From Dysosmobacter welbionis (GTDB lineage Bacteria > Bacillota > Clostridia > Oscillospirales > Oscillospiraceae), in NCBI RefSeq assembly GCF_005121165.3, contig NZ_CP034413.3, positions 1,612,001-1,676,000 on the forward strand: a DNA stretch of 64,000 bases, given 5' to 3'. This document shows, one piece after another, positions 36,882-46,294 of the stretch. The notes under the pieces are model-generated. The model was given only the letters and a program-made list of their open reading frames with translations. It did not search any database and was not told the DNA's origin. A program made the position numbers and the translations under genes. Numbering within the stretch: the first letter of the stretch is position 1; the number at the start of each line of letters is the position of its first letter.

Positions 36882-36914
36882 TGTCACTCTTCAAATTGAA
36901 AAAACGCTCTGCCA

Positions 36915-37919
36915 TCATGTCAGAGAACGGCAGGTCCCCCGCTGGACCAGGCTGGGCATCAAAATCTGGTGCACATAACCCTGGGTCCCCTTTTCGATCT
37001 TGTCCAGCAGCATATCCACCGCCTGGACGGCCATTTCCTTTTTCGGCTGCTCAATGGTGGTAAGGTCGATGCGCGGCAGCGCAGTGGAGGGGATGTTGTC
37101 AAATCCGATGAGGGACAGATCCCCCGGGATGCGGATATGGAGCTCGTCAGCCGCCTTCAGGATGCCCAGTGCGTTGGAGTCCGTAGAGGCAAAGATCGCT
37201 GTATAGTCGATGGGCTTTGCAAACAGCTCCTTGACCATCTGATATCCATTCTCGATGGAGGACCGGGCAAAGTCGCTGTGATGGAGCCTGGGTTCCAGCC
37301 CGAATTGCCGGCAGGCCCGCAGATAGCCCTCCGCCCGGAGCTGATGGGTAGTGGAGTTCCGGCAACCGAAGTACAGGATCTCCCGGTGTCCCAGTCCGTA
37401 GAGATACTCCACCCCCAGATAGGCGCCTCGGCTGTTGTCCACAGATACGTAGCTCTGGGGCTGATCCCGCAGATTCTCGCTGAGAAACACCGCAGGGATC
37501 TGCTCCAGCAGCGGGGCGATCTTCTCATAGGTGGCCGGGGACTGGGGGACGATCAAAATCCCGTCCACCCGGCGGCCCAGCAGCAGTTTGACCACCATCT
37601 CCTCCTGTTTCAAATCCGGCTCTGAGTTGCACAGCATAATGTTGTAGCCCCTGGCCCGGGCGCTCATCTCCACATAATAGGCCAGCTGGGACATGAACTC
37701 ATTTTCAATGGCCGGCACCACCAGTCCCAGCAGATACGTCTTTTTCATCACCATGGAGCGGGCCACGTAGTTCCCCGTGTACCCCATCTCGTCGCACAGG
37801 CGGACAATCCGCTCCCGCGTGCTCTTTCCGATCTGGTTACTCCCCGACAGAGCCCGGGATACCGTTGCATAAGAGACACCGGCGGCCTTGGCCACATCCT
37901 TCAGTGTCACGTTCTTCAT
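36915..37919 (-). CDS. LacI-family repressor
   Basis: Ligand-sensing repressor, 334 residues. The N-terminal helix-turn-helix and hinge read VTLKDVAKAAGVSYATVSRA, then IGKSTRERI. The periplasmic-binding-protein-like sensor follows, with LLGLVVPAIENEFMSQLA, RVDGILIVPQS and LSLIGFDNIPSTALPRIDLT. ATG 37919 (MKNVTLK) is the normal family start; longer starts add about 39 atypical residues and run into the operator. A CGTTT-type palindrome lies 50 bp upstream, and five more occur at nearby promoters, so it is the likely regulator of the 38.2-52.3 kb genes and of itself. Confidence 0.92.
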   Translation of the reverse strand: MKNVTLKDVAKAAGVSYATVSRALSGSNQIGKSTRERIVRLCDEMGYTGNYVARSMVMKKTYLLGLVVPAIENEFMSQLAYYVEMSARARGYNIMLCNSEPDLKQEEMVVKLLLGRRVDGILIVPQSPATYEKIAPLLEQIPAVFLSENLRDQPQSYVSVDNSRGAYLGVEYLYGLGHREILYFGCRNSTTHQLRAEGYLRACRQFGLEPRLHHSDFARSSIENGYQMVKELFAKPIDYTAIFASTDSNALGILKAADELHIRIPGDLSLIGFDNIPSTALPRIDLTTIEQPKKEMAVQAVDMLLDKIEKGTQGYVHQILMPSLVQRGTCRSLT

Positions 37920-37965
37920 GATCTCTGTCCTTTCCATCGGTCCATGCCTGAGCCGGTTCCATTGC

Positions 37966-37977
37966 GTAAACGTTTTC
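37966..37977 (-). promoter_or_regulatory. LacI-type operator in the repressor's own leader
   Basis: GTAAACGTTTTC, core AAACGTTT at 37968-37975, between the repressor promoter and its start codon. Confidence 0.7.
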
Positions 37978-38031
37978 ATTTTGACGCCGTTAAAATCAAA
38001 CAAATCGTCAATTTCACTTTTCTTATTGAAC

Positions 38032-38060
38032 AGCATATAGAATTATATCAAACTTGTCAA
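38032..38060 (-). promoter_or_regulatory. Promoter of the LacI-type gene
   Basis: Minus strand TTGACA (38055-38060) and TATGCT (38032-38037), 17 bp apart; a TATAAT lies between them. Confidence 0.6.
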
Positions 38061-38129
38061 TATCTCCGAAAAAATTATCATTATAGTGATTTCTCCAAAT
38101 CTGCCGAAGATTCTTTGGCGGGCGCCGAC

Positions 38130-38186
38130 TTGACAAATGACAGACGGATATCCTAAAATAAAATCAAGAAAACCGCAAACGTTTAC
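38130..38186 (+). promoter_or_regulatory. Promoter and LacI-type operator of the mutase gene
   Basis: TTGACA (38130-38135) and TAAAAT (38154-38159) are 18 bp apart. GCAAACGTTTAC with core 38177-38184 lies 18 bp past the -10, where repressor binding would block transcription. Confidence 0.8.
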
Positions 38187-38262
38187 ATTCTTCAGCTGTC
38201 CGTTTACAGAAGCTCTCCTGCCCACTGTGAATGGCGGCCTGAAACATAGGGGAGGTCTTTTG

Positions 38263-39830
38263 ATGTCTGTATCCAATCACGGCGGTGCCCAGCTGGCAGA
38301 GGCCGTCCGGCATGCCTATGCCGCAGGGCAGGACGACTATCATCTGGAGCCCATGGTGCTGACTGAGCGCGGCGTTCCCGTCGGCCGCATCCGGGATCAC
38401 GACGCGGTGGTGTTCTGCTGCCGCCGGGGTGAGCGGGAGATCGAGCTGACGGAACTGTTCACGGCGGACGACTTCCGGGCCGTGGAGCGCCGGAAGCTGA
38501 AGGATCTGTACTTCGCTATCCTGACACTGTATCACGACAAGTTCAAGCATCTGCCCGTCGCCTTTGCGCCGGAACACGTGGTAAAACCTTTGGCCCAGGT
38601 CCTCTCCGAGGCCGGAAAAACCCAGTTCCACTGCGCGGAGTCCGAGAAGTTCGCCCATGTGACCTTTTTCTTCAACGGCGGGGAAAACACCTCCTTCCCC
38701 GGTGAAGAGGATGTGTGCGTCCCCTCTCCCAAAGGCATCGACTTTGACCAGAAGCCGGAGCTCTCCCTGCCGGAGGTGGCCCGGACTGTGGCGGGCGCCC
38801 TGGGGAAATACGACTTCATCGTCACCAACTTCGCCAACGGTGATGTCATCGGCCACACCCAGAACACCGCCGCCAAGCTGGATGCCTGCGGTTACGTCAG
38901 CCGGGCCCTGGAGCAGGTGGTGGATGCTGCCCTGGCCCAGGACTACGTGGTGGCCATCACTGCGGACCACGGCAATATCGAAAAGCTGTACACCGTTGCC
39001 GGGAAGCCGGACGGCTCCCACACCACCAATCTGGTGCCCTTTATTCTGATAGACTCCCGTCAGGAGGACCCCATCTCCCTGCGGGACGGTGCCCTCTGCG
39101 ACGTGGCTCCCACAATATTAGACGTCATGGGCCTTCCTCAGCCCCTGGAGATGACCGGCCGCTCCCTGGCGGAGGGACACGCCTGGAGCCGGGGGCGGAG
39201 GATGCTCCTCATCATCTGCGACGGCTGGGGCCTGGGCGCCGGCGATGAGGGCGACGCCATCCACCTGGCCCACACCCCCTACTGGGACGCCCTTTTGGAA
39301 AATCGCTCCTGGTGCCGCCTGCAGGCCTCCCGTGAATTTGTGGGCCTGGGGGCCGGCAAGGCCGGCAACTCCGAGGCCGGACACTCCAATCTGGGGGCCG
39401 GCCGGTGCGTCATGCAGGACGACGTGCGGCTGGACGCGGCGGTGCAGGACGGCTCCTTCGCCCGCAATCCGGTCTTTCTGGAGGCCATCGAGCATGCCAG
39501 ACGGAACCATGCCTCCCTGCATCTGCTGGCCTACCTCACCCATAAGTCCTCCCACGGGTGCATCGACTATCCCCTGGCCATCTGTGAGATGGCCAAGAAG
39601 CAGGGCCTGGAGGAGGTCTACTTCCACATCATCTTCGACGGCCGCTCCACCGAACCCGGCTCCGCCCCGCGCTGCTGGCGGAGCTGGACAGCCGCCTGGA
39701 CCAGATCGGGCTGGGGCGGATCGTGGACGGCGTTGGCCGGGGCGTGGTCCTGGACCGGGACAAGAATTACGACAAGGTAAAGCGGGCATACGATGCCCTG
39801 ACAGACGGCCTGGGCGCCTGGTATTCATGA
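38263..39830 (+). CDS. gpmI: Circularly permuted cofactor-independent phosphoglycerate mutase homologue (one apparent frameshift)
   Basis: Alkaline-phosphatase-superfamily enzyme related to iPGM, which interconverts 3- and 2-phosphoglycerate. The order of parts is reversed. Residues 10-302 match the second half of normal iPGM: EKFAHVTFFFNGG near 128, the metal sites NGDVIGHT near 192 and TADHGN near 233, SHTTNLVPF near 252, ending EMTGRSL. Residues 313-522 match the first half: LLIICDGWGLG, the nucleophile serine in GNSEAGH near 368, FDGRSTEP near 462, and an end DRDKNYDKVKRAYDAL. All catalytic residues are present. ATG 38263 follows GGGGAGG. A base is missing near 39668; repair gives 522 residues. 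It is under a LacI-type operator, so a catabolic role on a phosphorylated substrate is more likely than housekeeping glycolysis. Confidence 0.85.
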
Positions 39831-39842
39831 GCGCCGACGCTC

Positions 39843-39879
39843 GGCCCGCGCGGGATGCGCTCCTCATTCCGCGCGGGCC
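39843..39879 (+). terminator. Hairpin between the mutase and ABC exporter genes
   Basis: GGCCCGCGCGG (39843-39853) pairs with CCGCGCGGGCC (39869-39879). The T tract is weak, so it may act as a partial terminator that lowers exporter expression. Confidence 0.6.
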
Positions 39880-39947
39880 CTGTATTTGTGATACAGCCGC
39901 CAAGGGCGTGCTGCGAGATTGTCTGCACATTGGAAAAGAGGTGCGCT

Positions 39948-41657
39948 ATGAAAACCGTGTTGGGCTATCTGCGCCCCCATGCCGGGCGGGTCGCCGCCGG
40001 TGCCGCCATCAAATTCACCGCAGCGGTCCTGGAGCTGATCCTCCCCCTCCTGCTGGCAGAAGTCATCGACGAGCTGGTGCCCGCCGGCGACACTGCCGCC
40101 ATCTGGCGGACCGGCGGCTGGATGTCGCTGCTGGCTCTTGGGGCGGTGGGCTGCAATATTACCGCCAACCGGATGGCCGCCTGGGTCTCCATGGAGATGA
40201 CCCGGGTACTGCGCCAGGATCTCTACCGCCGGATCCAGGGACTCTCCTGCACCCAGGCAGACCAATTCTCACCCTCCTCCCTGGTGTCCCGCCTCACCAA
40301 TGACACCTACAATGTCCACCAGATGTTTGACAAGGTCCAGCGGGGCGGCATCCGGGCCCCCATGCTGGTGTTGGGCGGATTGATACTGACCTTTCTGCTG
40401 GAGCCCTCTCTGGCGCTGGTGCAGCTGGCGGTGAGCCTTCTCACCTTTCTCACCATTACGCTGGTGACCCGGCGGGGGATCCCCCACTACACCAGAGCTC
40501 AGGCGGCTGTGGACACGGTGGTGCGCATCCTACGGGAGAACGCCGCCGGGGTGCGGGTGGTAAAGGCCCTCGCCTGTCAGGTCAGGGAGCGGGATCGCTT
40601 TGACACAGCCAACCAGGCCCAGCGGCAGGCAGAGGCGCAGGCCGGGCAGGTCATGGCGCTGGCAAACCCCATAACCGATCTGCTGCTGAACGCCGGGCTC
40701 ATCCTGGTAGTCCTGGTGGGGGCCCTGCGGGTCAACGCGGGACTGATGCCCCCGGGGCAGATCGTCGCCTTTATGACCTACTTCACTCTGATCCAAAGCG
40801 CCACACTGGGGCTTTCCAAGGTGTTCGTGAAGGTCAGCAAGGGCGCCGCATCCGCCCGCCGGATCCAGGAGGTCCTGCTGGCCCCGGAGCAGCAGCGGCA
40901 AACAGCTCCCCTGCCTGCTGGCGGCGGTTTTCTGGGCATGGACCGCGTCACATTCTCCTATCAGGGTGCCAAGCCGGATGTGGAGGAGGCGTCCTTCCTC
41001 CTGCGCCAAGGCGGGATGCTGGGAATCCTGGGGCCCACCGGCAGCGGCAAGAGCACACTGACCGCCCTGCTGCTGCGGCTGTATGACGCAGACCGGGGCG
41101 TGGTCTGGGTGGGCGGCATGGATGTAAAAGCCCAGGATCGCCGGGCACTCCAGAGCCGCTTCGGCGTGGTCTTTCAAAGCGACGACCTGATCCGCGGCAC
41201 CGTCTATGAAAACATCTCCTTCCTGCGAAATCTCCCACGGCCAGCGGTGGGAGCCGCCGCCCGGACGGCCCAGGCGTGGCCCTTTATCTCCCAGCTGCCT
41301 CAGGGTCTGGACACCCCGCTGGACCTGGGCGGCGCCAACCTCTCCGGCGGCCAGCGCCAGCGGCTGCTGATCGCCCGGGCCCTGGCGGACCGGCCGGAGA
41401 TCCTGATACTGGACAATGCCGACAGCGCCCTGGATTACTCCACAGCCGCCGCGCTGCGGCAGGCGCTGCGGCGGGATTTCCCCTGCACTACCCTGGTGAT
41501 AATCTCCGAGCGGGTGTCCGCCGTGCGTGAAGCGGACTGCATTCTGGTCCTGGAAAACGGCCGCATCGACGCCCAGGGCTGCCATGACGCGCTGATGGCC
41601 TCCTGCCGGCGCTATCAGCGCATGGCCAAGCTCCAGATGGGAGGTGATGTCGGATGA
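39948..41657 (+). CDS. ABC exporter half-transporter with a degenerate ATP site
   Basis: Type IV ABC exporter subunit, 569 residues: six membrane spans in about residues 1-300, then an ATPase domain with Walker A GPTGSGKST and signature LSGGQRQR. Walker B reads ILILDNADSALD, so the catalytic glutamate is replaced by Asn, and the switch histidine region reads VIISERVSAV with Glu in place of His. This is the inactive-site partner of a heterodimeric exporter. The partner gene overlaps by 4 bp. ATG 39948 follows AAGAGGTGCGCT; an upstream in-frame extension is rejected. Exported compound unknown. Confidence 0.9.
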   Translation: MKTVLGYLRPHAGRVAAGAAIKFTAAVLELILPLLLAEVIDELVPAGDTAAIWRTGGWMSLLALGAVGCNITANRMAAWVSMEMTRVLRQDLYRRIQGLSCTQADQFSPSSLVSRLTNDTYNVHQMFDKVQRGGIRAPMLVLGGLILTFLLEPSLALVQLAVSLLTFLTITLVTRRGIPHYTRAQAAVDTVVRILRENAAGVRVVKALACQVRERDRFDTANQAQRQAEAQAGQVMALANPITDLLLNAGLILVVLVGALRVNAGLMPPGQIVAFMTYFTLIQSATLGLSKVFVKVSKGAASARRIQEVLLAPEQQRQTAPLPAGGGFLGMDRVTFSYQGAKPDVEEASFLLRQGGMLGILGPTGSGKSTLTALLLRLYDADRGVVWVGGMDVKAQDRRALQSRFGVVFQSDDLIRGTVYENISFLRNLPRPAVGAAARTAQAWPFISQLPQGLDTPLDLGGANLSGGQRQRLLIARALADRPEILILDNADSALDYSTAAALRQALRRDFPCTTLVIISERVSAVREADCILVLENGRIDAQGCHDALMASCRRYQRMAKLQMGGDVG

Positions 41658-43387
41658 AACGACATCTGTTTCGCCGGATGGGCCGGTTCCTGCGGCCCCA
41701 GGCGCCGTCCCTAGCAGGGGCTGCGGCGCTGGCCGCTCTGTCCGGTCTGCTGGCGCTGCTGGTGCCTCTCGTGGCGGGCTGGGCGGTGGAGGCCATCGGG
41801 ACTGGGCCGGGGGCTGCGGACCTGACCGCGGTGCTGCGGTACTGTGCCGCAGGTCTCGGAGCCGCTGTCCTGTCCGCTGTTTGCAGCTACGGCGCCTCCG
41901 CCGCCCTGGTGCGGGTGGGGCAGACCGTATCCTACACATTGCGGAAGGCAGCTTTTCAGCAAATCACTCAGCTACCGGTCCGGTATTTTGACACCCACCC
42001 GGCGGGGGATCTGATCAGCCGGGTCTGCTATGATGTGGACACGGTCAACGCCGCCCTGTCCACTGATCTGCTCCAGATCGGCACCAGCCTGCTGACGGTC
42101 ATTGGCTCCTTTGTGATGCTGCTGATGCTCTCCCCCCTGCTCTCCGGCGTGTTTTTCCTGACCGTGCCGCTCTCCGTCCTGCTGACGCGGCTCCAGATGA
42201 AGCATATCCATCCCCTGTTCCGCCGCCGCTCCCAGGAGCTGGGGGCCTTGAATAGCTTTGCGGAGGAGCGGGTCAGCTGCCAGCGGGCCATTCGGGTCTA
42301 CGGCGTCGAGGCGGCAGATCTTCGGCAGTTCGCCGAGAAAAACGACGCCGCCTCCGAGACGTACTACAAGGCCGACTGCGCCAGCACGGCCCTGGGGCCC
42401 TCCGTCAACTTCATCAACAACCTCTCCCTGGCGGCGGTCAGTGTCTTTGGTGCCCTGCTGTACTTAGGCGGCGGACTGTCCCTGGGGGCGCTGTCCTCCT
42501 TTGTGCTGTACTCCCGCAAATTCTCCGGTCCTATCCGGGAGACGGCGGAACTCCTCAGCGACCTGCAGGCCTCCGTGGCCGCGGCGGAGCGGGTTCTGGA
42601 TCTGCTGGACCAGCCGGCAGAGGATGGCGACTTGCCGGGCGCCCGGGAGCCATGCAAGCTCTCCGGCGCCATCTCCTTCCGCCATGTGGACTTCGGCTAT
42701 GACCCCGCCCACCCGGTGCTGCGGGACTTCAGCGCGGACATCCCCGCCGGCAGCATGGTGGCCGTGGTGGGGCCCACCGGGGCCGGCAAGACCACCCTGG
42801 TCTCCCTCCTGCTGCGATTCTATACACCCCAGAGCGGCACGATCACCATTGACGGACTGCCCCTCCAGCAGTACACCCGGGACGGCCTCCGGCGTCGCTT
42901 GGCCATCGTCTTGCAGGACGGCTGGCTGTGCGGCGGCACCATCGCGGAAAACATCGCCTACGGCGTGCCGGGCGCTACCCGCGCCCAGATCGAGGCCGCC
43001 GCCAAGGCAGCCTGTATCCATTCCTTTCTCTCCTCCCTGCCGGATGGATATGATACCGCACTCACTGACAGCGGCGCCGGCCTCTCCAAGGGCCAGCGGC
43101 AGCTGCTGGCCCTTGCCCGCTGCTTCCTCTCCAATGCGGACATCGTGATCTTGGACGAGGCCACCTCGGACGTGGACCCGGAGACCGAGGAGCAGATCAG
43201 CGCCGCCCTGGAGCGGCTGCGGAGGGGGCGCACCTGTTTCCTCATCGCCCACCGTCTGGCCACAGTGCGCACGGCGGACCGCATCCTGGTACTGCAGGAC
43301 GGCCGGATCGCCGAGCAGGGCACTCACCAGCAGCTGCTGGATGCCGGCGGCATCTATCGGGTCCTATACGATGCCCAGTTCTCCTGA
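41654..43387 (+). CDS. ABC exporter half-transporter, catalytic partner
   Basis: Second subunit of the heterodimeric exporter, 577 residues. Six spans are followed by an ATPase domain with GPTGAGKTT, a full Walker B IVILDEATSDVD and switch IAHRLATV. Its signature is LSKGQRQ instead of LSGGQ. In the head-to-tail dimer this changed signature faces the degenerate Walker B of the first subunit, so one site is active and the other silent, as in TM287/288-type exporters. The start overlaps the first gene (ATGA). Multidrug, lipid or peptide export is possible. Confidence 0.9.
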   Translation: MKRHLFRRMGRFLRPQAPSLAGAAALAALSGLLALLVPLVAGWAVEAIGTGPGAADLTAVLRYCAAGLGAAVLSAVCSYGASAALVRVGQTVSYTLRKAAFQQITQLPVRYFDTHPAGDLISRVCYDVDTVNAALSTDLLQIGTSLLTVIGSFVMLLMLSPLLSGVFFLTVPLSVLLTRLQMKHIHPLFRRRSQELGALNSFAEERVSCQRAIRVYGVEAADLRQFAEKNDAASETYYKADCASTALGPSVNFINNLSLAAVSVFGALLYLGGGLSLGALSSFVLYSRKFSGPIRETAELLSDLQASVAAAERVLDLLDQPAEDGDLPGAREPCKLSGAISFRHVDFGYDPAHPVLRDFSADIPAGSMVAVVGPTGAGKTTLVSLLLRFYTPQSGTITIDGLPLQQYTRDGLRRRLAIVLQDGWLCGGTIAENIAYGVPGATRAQIEAAAKAACIHSFLSSLPDGYDTALTDSGAGLSKGQRQLLALARCFLSNADIVILDEATSDVDPETEEQISAALERLRRGRTCFLIAHRLATVRTADRILVLQDGRIAEQGTHQQLLDAGGIYRVLYDAQFS

Positions 43388-43411
43388 CAGCCCCCGGATT
43401 TCATGACAACA

Positions 43412-43451
43412 CGGAGAGGCGCCCCGGCCATTCAGCCGGGGCGCCTCTCCG
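43412..43451. terminator. Strong hairpin between converging genes
   Basis: A perfect 17-bp stem (43412-43428 with 43435-43451) and 6-nt loop. T tracts are poor, but the position between two converging genes suggests a shared terminator. Confidence 0.65.
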
Positions 43452-43493
43452 CAAGAAAGAGAAAAAAGTAAAGTGAGCAAATTAAATGAGTGG

Positions 43494-44270
43494 TTATGCG
43501 CCGGGGGCGGGGGCCAGCTCTGGATTGATCTGGTCCAGCCAAGTCACCAGGTCCATCAGTGTTCCGATAACCTTGTCCGGCTGTGCCGCATCCGCGGCCA
43601 CGTGCACATCCTTCTGCTCCGACAGGAAGGAACGGATCTGCACGGCCTTGGCAAAGCCCACCTGCTTGGGGCCGATGATGTCCCTGGAGACCGTGTCGCC
43701 CACATAGACGCACATTTCCGGCTTTGCCTGCATTTGCCGCAGGGCGATCCGGAAGATCTCCGGATGGGGTTTGCGATAACCGGTGACGCTGGAGACCGTT
43801 ACATCCTCCATAAAGCCGCGGATGCCGTAGTCCTCCAGCACGCGGAACACATTGTACAGCGAGGCGTTGTTGGAGATAACGCCCAGGTGGTAGCCCCGGC
43901 TCTTCAGGGCCTGCAGCATCTCTGCCGCGCCGTCGCGGAGCTCCCGGTGGTAGAAGGTGACCTCCCACAGGTTGGCCAGCTCCTCGGTGATGGGCAGCAG
44001 CTTTTCCCGGTCAAAGGCAAAGTCCCGAAGATACCAGTCCGGCCAAATCTCCTCCGGCTTTTTCTCCAGCATATTCCCCTCGCTCCACTGCTTATAGGCC
44101 TTTACGCCGTCCGTGATCCGCTTCCAGAACACATCGTCCGGGCAGCCGGGCTCCAGGCCGTTGGCCCGCAGGACCTCCAGCAGCCTGCGGCAGGTCGCCC
44201 GCTGGGTGTCCTCGTTGTACCAAATATCCTCCAGAGTTCCGCCCATATCAAATAAAACGGTTGTCAGCAT
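43494..44270 (-). CDS. HAD-family phosphatase
   Basis: Haloacid-dehalogenase-type hydrolase, 258 residues. Motif I is FDMGGTLED, motif II VISNNAS, motif III lysine in GYRKPHPEIF, motif IV VYVGDTVSRD. The cap is large and helical (residues 20-100), type C1. Likely a small-molecule sugar-phosphate phosphatase. It shares the HAD-importer-HAD arrangement with 49528-50262, to which it is related but not near-identical. The start overlaps the stop of the membrane-protein gene by one base (TGATG). Confidence 0.88.
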   Translation of the reverse strand: MLTTVLFDMGGTLEDIWYNEDTQRATCRRLLEVLRANGLEPGCPDDVFWKRITDGVKAYKQWSEGNMLEKKPEEIWPDWYLRDFAFDREKLLPITEELANLWEVTFYHRELRDGAAEMLQALKSRGYHLGVISNNASLYNVFRVLEDYGIRGFMEDVTVSSVTGYRKPHPEIFRIALRQMQAKPEMCVYVGDTVSRDIIGPKQVGFAKAVQIRSFLSEQKDVHVAADAAQPDKVIGTLMDLVTWLDQINPELAPAPGA

Positions 44271-44902
44271 CAGGAATCCTCATCCTTTCCGTGTGTATTC
44301 CGCCGGCGGTGGCAGCCGGCATCCTCTCCGTCCTCAAACAACAGCATGGCATCCTCCTGGGGAGACCGCCGGGGCCGCTCTTCAGCAGCCGGGGCAGCAG
44401 GATGCGCTTTGGGGGCGGCATCAGCCTTGGTCCCGGCCGCCTCCCGCATCTCCTCCTGCAGAGTCTTCTGCACAGGCAGAGGATGGGTCTTTCTCAGCTT
44501 GAGATAGACCGGCCAAGCCACCGCGTTTCCGATCAGGGCCGGTGCCACACCATACAGGGTAATCAGCTGCACCATGGTTGCCCGCTGGTCTGTATCCAGC
44601 ATCCAGGCTGCGAAGTAGAACATCACCAGAACCACCGCCAGCCCCACAAACCCGAACAGCGCCACCCGCTTGTCCCGCAGAAGGAACAGCAGGCTGCCGA
44701 TTGCCGTCCCCGCCAATGCGATGATCAGCGTGTGCACGGCGTTGGTGGCTGCAGTGCTGGGCAGCGTAAGCTGCCGGTACAGCGGCTCTGCCAGCAGGGT
44801 ATACAGAACCCCGTAGATGCAGAGGTCCAGCAGGGTGGCGAAAAAGCCTGCAATGGCAATGGGGCTCTTCCGCCGGTGATTCTTGTCAATGAATAGATTC
44901 AT
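44270..44902 (-). CDS. Membrane protein of unknown function
   Basis: Protein of 210 residues with four or five hydrophobic spans (about 18-38, 55-80, 83-105, 112-135) and a charged, alanine/proline-rich cytoplasmic tail. I recognise no family. ATG 44902 (MNLFIDK) is set 8 bp behind AAGGAG; the ATG two codons earlier is too close. It lies between the importer binding protein and the first HAD gene, so it may assist uptake or sensing. Confidence 0.6.
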   Translation of the reverse strand: MNLFIDKNHRRKSPIAIAGFFATLLDLCIYGVLYTLLAEPLYRQLTLPSTAATNAVHTLIIALAGTAIGSLLFLLRDKRVALFGFVGLAVVLVMFYFAAWMLDTDQRATMVQLITLYGVAPALIGNAVAWPVYLKLRKTHPLPVQKTLQEEMREAAGTKADAAPKAHPAAPAAEERPRRSPQEDAMLLFEDGEDAGCHRRRNTHGKDEDS

Positions 44903-44939
44903 GCGCATATCTCCTTATCTGAGAGGGCCGGAATGGAGA

Positions 44940-44967
44940 GCCGGCGGACGGATTCCCGTCCGCCGGC
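44940..44967 (-). promoter_or_regulatory. Intercistronic hairpin after the binding-protein gene
   Basis: A perfect 12-bp GC stem (44940-44951 with 44956-44967) and 4-nt loop without T tract. It probably protects the binding-protein mRNA 3' end. Confidence 0.6.
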
Positions 44968-44999
44968 CGTGTGAAGCAGCCAGGATCGCCGAAGTGCTG

Positions 45000-46190
45000 T
45001 TATCCGAGCATCTGCCAGAAGTCACGGACGGTCATGAACTCCGTGTAGATGGAATTGGGATCGAACGGGGAAACGTTCATCTCCTCATAGGGGACAGAGC
45101 CCTCAGCGGGTTCAATGTCGTCCCGGACAGGCCAGCCGCCCAGGGTGTTGAAGGGCTCGTAGCCGCTGGTATCGCCATCAATGCCGCCCATCATGAAGCG
45201 GATCAGCAGTTTGGCGGCAGCGGGATGCTCACAGCCTTCCACCACGTACAGGGTGTTGATGGCGGGTATGCCGGTGGTGGGATACAGGTTCACGGGAGCC
45301 AGGACCCAGCCGTTATCCTCGTTCTTGCGCAGCTTGGAGGAGGCGCAGAAACCAATGGGGGGATCGGACTGGCCGGGGGTGCCGACAGCCTCGGCAACCT
45401 CGTCAGAAGCGGAGGTGAAGATCGGCTCATTCTCACGCAGGCGCTTCAGGAACTCGTAGCCGGCGTTGGCGCAGCCCTCAGAGAGCACCAGCTCCTCGCC
45501 ATACAGTTCCTCATAGGCGGCAGCCAGCTGATCCGGGGTATCACCCACGCAGAAGCCGGTAATCCAGGAGCCCCAGCCCACATTGTTCAGGGGATCCTGC
45601 ATCAGGATCTTGCCCTTCCATTGGGGCTCGGTCACCTGCCAGATGTTGGTGACAGGGGAACCGTCAGGATAAGCCTCAGCATTGTAGAACAGCTGGGTCA
45701 GCTCAATGTACAGAGGGGTTTGCGTCTCTGTCAGGCTGGGATCAATATGGGCGAGGATGTCGGCAGGCTGATATATGTAAAAAATCTTGTTTTGCACATA
45801 CTCATTGTACAGGGAGCCGTCCTCGTCCTTGATATGGACCACATCCGCCACATACTGGCCGGCCTCGTGCTCACGGGTGACCTTGTCCAGCAGGTCGTTG
45901 GTAGAGATATCAAAGGGCGTGCAGGTGATTTCGGGGTACTTGTCCATGAAGGCCTCCGCCACCTTGGTGCAGCGGGAGGAGATGGAGTACAGGGTGACCT
46001 CGCCGCCCTCGGCGATGGCCTGCTCATAGAGCTCCTCATCCGTCTCGTCCGTGGCGGTGATGTTGGCGGTTTCCTCCCAGGAGGTGGCGCCGGCATCCTC
46101 CGCCTCATCATCCGTGCCGCCGCAGCCGGTCACAGTAAACAGCATGACAGCAGCCAACAGGGCGCTCAATAGTTTCTTGTGCTTCAACAT
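45000..46190 (-). CDS. ABC importer substrate-binding lipoprotein (iron/phosphosugar/aminophosphonate type)
   Basis: Extracellular binding protein, 396 residues. The signal peptide ends MLFTVTGC (lipobox) and is followed by an acidic linker. The fold follows the FbpA/AfuA/PhnS cluster: GEVTLYSISSRCTKVAEAFM near residue 63, VADVVHIKDEDGSLYNEYVQ near 113, and a C-terminal GGWPVRDDIEPAEGS. The tyrosine pair that binds ferric iron is not obvious, so an organophosphate or phosphonate ligand is more likely. Two phosphatases, a phosphoesterase and a sugar kinase nearby support a sugar-phosphate ligand. Confidence 0.85.
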   Translation of the reverse strand: MLKHKKLLSALLAAVMLFTVTGCGGTDDEAEDAGATSWEETANITATDETDEELYEQAIAEGGEVTLYSISSRCTKVAEAFMDKYPEITCTPFDISTNDLLDKVTREHEAGQYVADVVHIKDEDGSLYNEYVQNKIFYIYQPADILAHIDPSLTETQTPLYIELTQLFYNAEAYPDGSPVTNIWQVTEPQWKGKILMQDPLNNVGWGSWITGFCVGDTPDQLAAAYEELYGEELVLSEGCANAGYEFLKRLRENEPIFTSASDEVAEAVGTPGQSDPPIGFCASSKLRKNEDNGWVLAPVNLYPTTGIPAINTLYVVEGCEHPAAAKLLIRFMMGGIDGDTSGYEPFNTLGGWPVRDDIEPAEGSVPYEEMNVSPFDPNSIYTEFMTVRDFWQMLG

Positions 46191-46294
46191 GGTTCTTTTC
46201 CTCCTTTAATCATTCTTCCTCAAATCGCTCTCTTTTATCGCAACGGCTGACGCCGCAGGATACTCCGGGATCGCTCGGATGATGGAAACGCGCA

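Noticed and set aside
40530-41939. A 469-codon minus-strand frame
   Set aside because: Antisense to the ABC exporter genes, which carry all ATPase motifs on the plus strand.
45071-45080. AAACGTTC near the end of the importer binding-protein gene as an operator
   Set aside because: Not palindromic and inside the coding region, far from any promoter.
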